NCBI GenBank assembly: GCA_001789855.1
Contig: MGAT01000015.1
Location: forward strand, 1-6,347
Reading direction: 5' to 3'
Source: Candidatus Roizmanbacteria bacterium RIFCSPLOWO2_01_FULL_44_13
GTDB taxonomy: Bacteria > Patescibacteriota > Microgenomatia > UBA1406 > GWC2-37-13
DNA: 6,347 nucleotides
Shown here: positions 1-5,036 of the stretch, piece after piece
Position numbering within the stretch: the stretch's first letter is position 1
Layout: each line of letters begins with the position of its first letter
The notes under the pieces: model-generated
Seen by the model: the letters and a program-made list of their open reading frames with translations, nothing else
What the model was told of the DNA's origin: nothing
Database searches by the model: none
Made by a program: the position numbers and the translations under genes

Positions 1-34
1 CATCACAAAGTAAAATCCATCACAAAGTAAAATC
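1..34. repeat. 17-bp perfect tandem duplication at the window edge
   Basis: The 17-mer CATCACAAAGTAAAATC occupies 1-17 and is repeated exactly at 18-34. Because 17 is not a multiple of three, the second copy shifts the frame of the minus-strand membrane-protein gene and ends it at a TGA (3-5). An exact duplication at the very end of a sequence may be an assembly or contig-end artefact, but a real slippage mutation is also possible. Confidence 0.9.
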
Positions 35-248
35 CGCCGCTTAGAGCCGCCCAAAAAAATGAAGAATTTAAGACAAAACTGTCTCTAATAATATAGGAAA
101 CCGAGAGAACAAAAATAACAGCGCCGGCGTTGAGGAGGACGATGTAAGAATAGACGTTTTTTATCTTTTTCGAGTTGAAGTATTTATCGAAAATTTGGGT
201 CGCGGCGAATAAAATGTTAGCCACGAGGATATAAAAAACCCACGACAT
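3..248 (-). CDS. EamA/DMT-like membrane transporter, N-terminal part only (partial or frameshifted)
   Basis: 81 residues can be read from ATG at 246-248 to a TGA at 3-5. They form about three hydrophobic segments (roughly residues 3-22, 33-54 and 63-80), separated by a short basic loop containing DKYFNSKK. An N-terminal helix followed by a DK and a Lys-rich cytoplasmic loop resembles the start of EamA/drug-metabolite transporters, which are normally about 280-300 residues with ten helices, so most of the protein is missing. The reading frame is natural up to residue GGFYFV; the last residues and stop come from the 17-bp tandem duplication, so the true gene probably continues past the window. 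The gene is divergent from tRNA-Lys, with a 33-bp gap. The family call rests on topology and weak similarity; any small multi-helix membrane protein could look like this. Confidence 0.5.
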   Translation of the reverse strand: MSWVFYILVANILFAATQIFDKYFNSKKIKNVYSYIVLLNAGAVIFVLSVSYIIRDSFVLNSSFFWAALSGGFYFVMDFTL

Positions 249-258
249 ATTTTATCCG

Positions 259-274
259 TTTATTATATAATAAA
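259..274. promoter_or_regulatory. Palindromic bidirectional -10 box between the membrane-protein gene and tRNA-Lys
   Basis: TTTATTATATAATAAA is a perfect 16-bp palindrome in the 33-bp gap between two divergent genes. It gives a consensus TATAAT on the plus strand (266-271), predicting a start near 278, four bases before the tRNA. It gives another TATAAT on the minus strand (267-262), predicting a start near 255, about seven bases before the membrane-protein ATG. No clear -35 is seen on either side. Palindromic AT-rich runs can occur by chance, but the placement fits both genes. Confidence 0.55.
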
Positions 275-281
275 AACTCGC

Positions 282-355
282 GGGCCCGTAGCTCAACTGG
301 TTAGAGCAGTAGCCTTTTAAGCTATTGGTTCTGGGTTCGAGTCCCAGCGGGCTCA
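282..355 (+). tRNA. trnK: tRNA-Lys (anticodon UUU)
   Basis: A full cloverleaf can be folded. The acceptor stem is GGGCCCG (282-288) with CGGGCTC (348-354), including one G-U pair. The D stem is GCTC/GAGC with a GG-containing loop, and the anticodon stem is GTAGC/GCTAT around loop CTTTTAA. The T stem is CTGGG/CCCAG around TTCGAGT, with discriminator A355. The anticodon TTT at 316-318 reads Lys AAA/AAG. CCA is not encoded (the next bases are CAA), so a CCA-adding enzyme is required. A TATAAT box ending at 271 lies just upstream. The last three bases coincide with the leuS stop codon on the opposite strand, and no terminator is visible downstream. Confidence 0.97.
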
Positions 356-2755
356 CAATAAAATGAAATTGAGGATCTTACCGGGAACATAGATGGTTTT
401 GTAAGTTTTTCCTGTCAGGTATTTTTTCACTTTTCCCTCGGCGGCTGCTATTTTTTCCACTGCCTTCTGGTCTTTTATCATGTCTTGAGATATCTTTATC
501 GTGTTTCGAACTTTTCCGTTGACTTGGACTGGTATGACAATCTCTTCTTCTATTATTCGTTCTAACTTCGGCCAGTCGGAGAGGTGGATTGACTGTTTTT
601 CTTTCATAACATTCCGCCAGATTTCCTCCGTAATAAAAGGCGCGAATGGAGCCAGTATCTGCAAGAACTTTTTGGAGCCGTCTTTTGAAATGCCGCCCGG
701 ATTTCTTTCCCAGTCGTTTAAAAACTCCATCATGGCGGCAATCGCCGTATTCATCTTGATGTTTTTGATGTCCGAAGTCACTTTTTTTATGGTTTTTTGC
801 AGTTTAATAAATAATTTTTTATCATTCGAGCTCGAAGAATAACTTTGGAAAATATTCCAAACTCTAGTCAAAAACCTATTGACTCCGGCGATGGTTTGAT
901 CCGACCACGGCCCTGTGCCCTCGTATGGCATCATAAAGCAAAGATAAAGACGGACCGTATCGCTTCCGTACTCGGCCACCGCTGAATCCGGATTGATGAC
1001 GTTTCCTTTAGACTTACTCATTTTATTCCCGTCTGGGCCCAGGACGATGCCGTGCTGGACCCTTTTTAAGGCAAATTCGTCATGATCCAAAAGCCCCAAA
1101 TTCTTAAAGAACTTAGTAAAGAAACGGGCATATAAGGTGTGACCCAGGGTATGCTCGGCGCCGCCGAAATAGATGTCAACCGGGGTAAATTTTTCCGCTC
1201 TCTTTAAATCAAATGGTCCTTTTTCGTATTTCGGGTTCAAGTACCTAAGCCAATACCACGCTGAGTCAAAAAAAGTATCCAGCGTTTCGGCGTCTCTCTT
1301 CGCCGCGCCTCCGCACTTTGGACATTTAACGTGCAGCCACTTTGCGTTTGTCGCCAAGGGCGGTTTGCCGTGGGGTGTGAAATCGACTTCATAAGGAAGC
1401 TCCACCGGCAAATTTTCGTAAGGAACCGCTATCATGCCGTCTTTTGGACAATGAATCATCGGTACCGGTGTCCCCCAATAACGCTGACGGGAGATCGACC
1501 AATCGCGTATATGATAATTAAAGTGACGCTTGCCGATTTTTTCTTTCACTATCCAGTCGACAATTTTTTCAATATTTTCCTCGACTTTTTTTCCGGCAAA
1601 CGGTCCGGAATTTTTCAAAACTCCGCGATTGCCGTGAGCGCTGATTGGATAATCTGGATCAATTCTATCTACTACTTCTTTCAGTTTAATCTTGTATTTT
1701 TTAGCGAATTCGTAATCGCGGGTGTCGTGGGCAGAACAGCGGATAATTCCGGTGCCAAAATCCATCAGGGCAAAGTTGGCTACCCAAATTGGCATATCTT
1801 CTCCTCCGAATGGATCCCTGGCGTATCTGCCGGTAAATACCCCTTCTTTAGTGTCGATTTCTTTGAGCCTCTGCTCGGCCGTCTTTTGCTTCATTTTTTT
1901 GACGAAAATCTTTACTTCTTTTTCTTGAGCAGTGCCAGCTACTAGTCTTTCCACCAATGGGTGTTCGGGAGCGATGGCAATATAAGTATCGGCCCAGAGC
2001 CAGGCGGGGAAGGCAGAAAAAGTCTCGAATTCAATATTTAAATCTTTAGCCTTGTGTTTGATTAAAACACCTTCTTTTTTCCCGATCCAGTTGTTTTGTC
2101 CGGCACGCACCGCGGCTGGCCAATCTACTTGAGGATTTTCCGGCCAAATCAATTTTTCGGCGTATTCGGTAATTTTCAGAAACCACTGCTCGACTTCCTT
2201 CTGAACGACGACCTCGCCACACCTCCAACAACGCCCATTTTCAATATTTTCATTTGCCAAGACGGTTTGATCTCGTTCGCACCAATTAGACATTGCCTTT
2301 CCCCGATAGGCCAAACCTTTTTCATACAGCTTCAAAAATATCCATTGGTTCCAACGGTAATATTCCTGGAGACAGGTGATCGTCATCCAATCCCAATCGA
2401 TCATCGTTCCCACTTGCTGGAATTGATTTGTCATTGTTTCTATATTTTTCATCGTCCAGTCCTTTGGATGAATCTTGTGTTTGATAGCGGCGTTCTCGGC
2501 CGGCAAACCGAAAGCGTCGTATCCCATCGGGAAAAAAACATTAAAACCGCTCATTCTTTTAAAGCGGGATAAGACATCGGGCGCGGTAAAAGCAAACCAA
2601 TGGCCGATGTGTAAATCTCCCGAGGTATATGGTAGTTCTACCAACGAATAGTATTTTTTTTTATCAGAGTTTGGATCGAATACATTCAGCTTTTCTTTTT
2701 TCCATTTCTCTAGCCAATTTTTTTCAAATTCTGCCGGCTGGTATTTATTCTTCAT
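353..2755 (-). CDS. leuS: Leucine--tRNA ligase (LeuRS) with atypical editing site
   Basis: Charges tRNA-Leu with leucine in the cytoplasm. The 800-residue product has the class I signatures HIGH (49-52) and KMSKS (578-582) and the LeuRS-type ISRQRYWG (421-428). A zinc-knuckle-like segment has C159, C176 and C179, and the C-terminal domain ends in VNGKVR...VPGKILN, so the chain is complete. The CP1 editing domain (about 220-400) is full size and keeps GTG (334-336) and HDTRD (343-347). The usual threonine-rich TTRPDT motif, however, is SAFPAW (247-252). The roughly 50-residue leucine-specific insertion found before KMSKS in E. coli LeuRS is absent, which helps explain 800 rather than about 860 residues. 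The gene starts 21 bp after the stop of the upstream NMNAT-PPAT-DUF359 gene; no Shine-Dalgarno is seen, but an extended -10 lies 6 nt before the ATG. Its TGA overlaps tRNA-Lys. Function is very sure; editing capacity is doubtful. Confidence 0.97.
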   Translation of the reverse strand: MKNKYQPAEFEKNWLEKWKKEKLNVFDPNSDKKKYYSLVELPYTSGDLHIGHWFAFTAPDVLSRFKRMSGFNVFFPMGYDAFGLPAENAAIKHKIHPKDWTMKNIETMTNQFQQVGTMIDWDWMTITCLQEYYRWNQWIFLKLYEKGLAYRGKAMSNWCERDQTVLANENIENGRCWRCGEVVVQKEVEQWFLKITEYAEKLIWPENPQVDWPAAVRAGQNNWIGKKEGVLIKHKAKDLNIEFETFSAFPAWLWADTYIAIAPEHPLVERLVAGTAQEKEVKIFVKKMKQKTAEQRLKEIDTKEGVFTGRYARDPFGGEDMPIWVANFALMDFGTGIIRCSAHDTRDYEFAKKYKIKLKEVVDRIDPDYPISAHGNRGVLKNSGPFAGKKVEENIEKIVDWIVKEKIGKRHFNYHIRDWSISRQRYWGTPVPMIHCPKDGMIAVPYENLPVELPYEVDFTPHGKPPLATNAKWLHVKCPKCGGAAKRDAETLDTFFDSAWYWLRYLNPKYEKGPFDLKRAEKFTPVDIYFGGAEHTLGHTLYARFFTKFFKNLGLLDHDEFALKRVQHGIVLGPDGNKMSKSKGNVINPDSAVAEYGSDTVRLYLCFMMPYEGTGPWSDQTIAGVNRFLTRVWNIFQSYSSSSNDKKLFIKLQKTIKKVTSDIKNIKMNTAIAAMMEFLNDWERNPGGISKDGSKKFLQILAPFAPFITEEIWRNVMKEKQSIHLSDWPKLERIIEEEIVIPVQVNGKVRNTIKISQDMIKDQKAVEKIAAAEGKVKKYLTGKTYKTIYVPGKILNFILL
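825..842. repeat. Short palindrome in leuS resembling part of the element at 3032-3079
   Basis: TTCGAGCTCGAA (825-836) is a perfect 12-bp palindrome followed by GAATAA, and codes for the Tyr-Ser-Ser-Ser-Ser-Asn stretch (residues 639-644) between the LeuRS catalytic core and the anticodon-binding helices. The same two end blocks, TTCGAGC and TCGAAGAATAA, bound the longer element in the neighbouring fusion gene, where 29 extra bases separate them. This could be an internally deleted relative or a coincidence of serine codons. Confidence 0.35.
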
Positions 2756-2761
2756 TTATAT

Positions 2762-2770
2762 ATTCTAGCA
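2762..2770 (-). promoter_or_regulatory. Extended -10 element before leuS
   Basis: On the minus strand the 21-bp gap before leuS reads TGCTAGAAT, an extended -10 (TGn plus TAGAAT). Exactly six bases lie between it and the ATG at 2755, so the predicted transcription start falls on the A of the ATG, giving a leaderless mRNA. There is no Shine-Dalgarno in the gap. leuS may therefore have its own promoter in addition to read-through from the upstream fusion gene. Confidence 0.45.
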
Positions 2771-2776
2771 AAAAAT

Positions 2777-4249
2777 CTAGTTGAACTTTTTGAGGAGTTT
2801 GGTAGTTTTTTCCTTGGTTTCTTCGGTAGTTTGAATGGCAATTACGCCGAGATGCCACTGCCCGTATAGAACAAGGGAGTTTAAAGGCGATAGAACGATC
2901 GCGGGTAACGCCAATAAATCTTCTTCACCAAAGACTATAACCGTTTGCGGTTTTTTGGTAGAGAGATTTTTTTTGATCGCCAGATTGATGGCTTTGACGG
3001 ATTTGGGATTGATTGTACCCGAGGTATTTACAGTTCGAGCTCGTCGAGAACTATTCTTCTCCACCTCGGTCGAAGAATAAAGAGAGTGTCTTCTAGATCT
3101 AAAATCAATAATTTTCACGTCAGGAACAAATTTATTTTGTTCCAGTTCCTGACTAATAATGTCGCCTATTGCTAACGTCATTATTGGCTTTGACTGGCGA
3201 AAAAACTTTAAAACTTGTCCCGTGTTTTTTAAAACTTTACCCAAAGGTTTTCTCAATTGCTTTCTTAAATTTTTTGGCAAAAAAAGAGTTTTTTTGAAAA
3301 ACCTAGTGTAATTTGCTCCGTCTTTGTCGATTTCTCCCGCCCTAATCCTTTCTGAAGATAATAATTTTTTGTCTCCGGCTAAAACATTGTCTACAATAAT
3401 TATTTTTAACGGGTCCAAATTATTTTTTATTCTCAAATCGTTTATTTTTAAGGCATTGCCGTAAGTGATGCGCGAAACTACGATGGCGTCGATGTCGCCT
3501 CTGATGTGGGCGCCGGCTCTAAAATCGGAAAAAGAGATTATTTTTGTCCGCGAGAGCCACTTTTTTTTCTTCAAAAAATCGGTAACCGATTTTTTTCTTA
3601 TTTTATAGGGTTCAATCGCCTCCGTTAGAGGCTTTTTTATATATATATTTTTTGTCGCTACTCCTAGGGTGACCTTGCTTCCGGAATTAATTGCTTTTTT
3701 AATGAGGGCTTCATGGCCTTTGTGAAAATGGTCAAAGGTCCCGCCGATAACAACGTGCTGGCACCTTATCTTTCCCAATTCTTTATTTATTTCTTCAACT
3801 AAATATTTCGGCACCCTTGACTCCCACCGTTTCCCTTCATTCATCAACCTTCGAATTTTTTCGCCTTCATAGAGGTATCTCTTATAATAAGGAACTCTCA
3901 TTATTTTTTTTCCGCCATTTTTCATGATCCGATTGACCCAGTTATTGTTGCCGACGACGACATCAAATCCGCCGGTCTTTTTAACTACGTTATTCAACCA
4001 TTTTTCGTCGTTAAAAAAGTCTTTTAGGGGAATAATTTCTTTAATTTTCCCGTTTAATTTTTCTTTATCTATGACTTTTTTTAACATTTTTTTTCTTACC
4101 CGCCAATTTAAAGGATTTTTAACGTCTGTTCTATTACTGCTTCCTATTCCAATAAATAAGCGGTCCGAGACAGAGAGAGCTTTTTTAATCAAGTAAAGAT
4201 GGCCGAAATGAAATGGTTGAAAACGACCGATCAATAAAGCAGTTTTCAT
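2777..4249 (-). CDS. Trifunctional NMN adenylyltransferase - phosphopantetheine adenylyltransferase - GTP-dependent dephospho-CoA kinase (DUF359) fusion
   Basis: A 490-residue cytoplasmic protein with three enzyme domains. (1) Residues 1-160, NadM-type NMN adenylyltransferase: GRFQPFHFGH (8-17), GNNNWVNRI (100-108) and GEKIRRLM (129-136); it would make NAD or NaAD from NMN/NaMN and ATP. (2) Residues 165-318, archaeal/eukaryotic-type PPAT: GGTFDHFHKGH (169-179), DAIVVS (254-259) and SSERIRAGEID (298-308); it would make dephospho-CoA. (3) Residues 324-490, DUF359, the archaeal GTP-dependent dephospho-CoA kinase family: LRKPLGK (332-338), GD (362-363), PDVKIID (376-382), SGTI (410-413), GEEDLLALPAI (441-451) and LYGQ (461-464); it would make CoA. 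The ATG at 4247-4249 is chosen because the family starts a few residues before GRFQP. An upstream in-frame ATG at 4313-4315 would add 22 unrelated residues and overlap nadE by 44 bases. The gene is divergent from nadE (22-bp gap) and precedes leuS. Both adenylyltransferase domains have Glu where Thr is usual in the S/T-x-x-R motif. Domain identities are secure; activity of each is inferred. Confidence 0.9.
   Translation of the reverse strand: MKTALLIGRFQPFHFGHLYLIKKALSVSDRLFIGIGSSNRTDVKNPLNWRVRKKMLKKVIDKEKLNGKIKEIIPLKDFFNDEKWLNNVVKKTGGFDVVVGNNNWVNRIMKNGGKKIMRVPYYKRYLYEGEKIRRLMNEGKRWESRVPKYLVEEINKELGKIRCQHVVIGGTFDHFHKGHEALIKKAINSGSKVTLGVATKNIYIKKPLTEAIEPYKIRKKSVTDFLKKKKWLSRTKIISFSDFRAGAHIRGDIDAIVVSRITYGNALKINDLRIKNNLDPLKIIIVDNVLAGDKKLLSSERIRAGEIDKDGANYTRFFKKTLFLPKNLRKQLRKPLGKVLKNTGQVLKFFRQSKPIMTLAIGDIISQELEQNKFVPDVKIIDFRSRRHSLYSSTEVEKNSSRRARTVNTSGTINPKSVKAINLAIKKNLSTKKPQTVIVFGEEDLLALPAIVLSPLNSLVLYGQWHLGVIAIQTTEETKEKTTKLLKKFN
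3032..3079. repeat. Composite palindromic element inside the DUF359 coding region
   Basis: Two adjoining hairpins can be drawn. AGTTC (3032-3036) pairs with GAACT (3048-3052), with a further TCGA-rich partial match inside. TATTCTTC (3052-3059) pairs perfectly with GAAGAATA (3072-3079) across a 12-base loop. The element is read in frame as YSSTEVEKNSSRRART (residues 391-406), a polar stretch between the family motifs PDVKIID and SGTI, where related proteins usually have a variable loop. It resembles short palindromic elements that insert into genes without breaking the frame, but only one full copy is visible here. Confidence 0.4.
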
Positions 4250-4255
4250 TCTCAC

Positions 4256-4267
4256 ATAGTATACTAT
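4256..4267. promoter_or_regulatory. Palindromic bidirectional -10 box between the NadM-PPAT-DUF359 gene and nadE
   Basis: ATAGTATACTAT is a perfect 12-bp palindrome in the 22-bp gap between two divergent genes. It supplies TATACT on the plus strand (4260-4265), exactly six bases before the nadE ATG, and TATACT on the minus strand (4263-4258), eight bases before the fusion-gene ATG. Predicted starts fall at or within about two bases of both ATGs, so both mRNAs would be leaderless or nearly so. No Shine-Dalgarno or good -35 is visible. A symmetric regulator site is the alternative reading. Confidence 0.5.
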
Positions 4268-4271
4268 ATGT

Positions 4272-5036
4272 ATGAAAATATCGCTTTCTATCAAACCAGA
4301 TAAAGAAACAAACAAGATTGTTAAGTTTTTAAAAAGAGTTCAAAAAACCACAAAAATTGATAGGGTTGTCGTCGGTATCTCGGGAGGAATTGATTCAACG
4401 ACGGTTTTTTATCTACTCGAAAGAGCCTACAAGCCAGAAAATATTTACCCAGCCATTTTGAACTTTTACCCAAAAGACAATACTTTGATAAAGAAAATTT
4501 TGACAGGAGCGCACATTCCCAAAGAAAATATTCTCGATTTATCGATCAAGCCAATGGTGGCAGAAATTGAAAAGCGGTTAAGCGCGAATTCAATAAGAAA
4601 GGGAAATATCATGGCGCGTGTCCGGATGATTGTCTTGTTTGACCTGGCGAAAAAAGTCAACGGGCTCGTTTGCGGAACAGAAAATCGATCGGAGCGACTA
4701 TTGGGTTATTTTACCCGTTTTGGGGACGCCGCAAGCGACATTGAACCAATTACTTATTTATACAAAACTCAGTTATATCAGCTGGCAAGTTTTTTGGAAG
4801 TTCCTAAAGCAATCATTAAGGCGGCACCTACTGCAGGGCTCTGGAACAATCAAACCGACGAGAAAGAATTTGGGTTTAGCTACCGCGACGCCGACCAAGT
4901 TCTTCATTTTTACGTCGATCGTAGAATTAAGGCGGAAAAAATTAAAAAAATGGGGCTAAAAAATGCCAAAAAAATTATTGACTTTGTCGAAAAAAACCTT
5001 TTCAAACAAAAAGTTCCCTACAGGTTTAGCGGATAA
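4272..5036 (+). CDS. nadE: NAD(+) synthetase, ammonia-dependent type
   Basis: Amidates nicotinic acid adenine dinucleotide to NAD+ using ATP and ammonia, the final step of the deamido route, in the cytoplasm. The 254-residue protein carries the N-type ATP pyrophosphatase P-loop SGGIDS (37-42), followed by GNIMARVRM (111-119), GTENRSERLLGYFTRFGD (135-152), LYKTQ (163-167) and the C-terminal substrate-loop region PTAGLWNNQTDEKEFGFSY (186-204). All are family hallmarks. No N-terminal glutaminase domain is present, so free ammonia should be the nitrogen donor; the length is normal for this short form. The ATG at 4272 is 22 bp from the divergent fusion gene whose NMNAT domain would make its substrate, and a -10-like TATACT lies six bases upstream, suggesting a leaderless mRNA. 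Its 3' end overlaps the convergent exchanger gene by 11 bases, leaving no room for a terminator. Confidence 0.96.
   Translation: MKISLSIKPDKETNKIVKFLKRVQKTTKIDRVVVGISGGIDSTTVFYLLERAYKPENIYPAILNFYPKDNTLIKKILTGAHIPKENILDLSIKPMVAEIEKRLSANSIRKGNIMARVRMIVLFDLAKKVNGLVCGTENRSERLLGYFTRFGDAASDIEPITYLYKTQLYQLASFLEVPKAIIKAAPTAGLWNNQTDEKEFGFSYRDADQVLHFYVDRRIKAEKIKKMGLKNAKKIIDFVEKNLFKQKVPYRFSG

Noticed and set aside
1331..1945. 204-codon open frame on the plus strand inside leuS
   Set aside because: It is antisense to conserved LeuRS sequence, has no family features or ribosome binding site, and its Phe-rich translation looks like a shadow of the minus-strand gene.
2096..2572. 158-codon open frame on the plus strand inside leuS
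   Set aside because: Lies opposite the LeuRS HIGH and zinc-knuckle region; no recognisable protein and no start signals.
353..2755. Recoded TGA (glycine, code 25), as in Gracilibacteria/Absconditabacteria
   Set aside because: TGA ends leuS and the RRM gene exactly where the protein families end, and no in-frame TGA interrupts any gene.
4250..4315. Longer start (ATG at 4313-4315) for the NadM-PPAT-DUF359 gene, giving 512 residues
   Set aside because: The extra 22 residues match nothing expected before the GRFQPFH motif, and this start would overlap divergent nadE by 44 bases. The ATG at 4249 fits the family and the -10 box.
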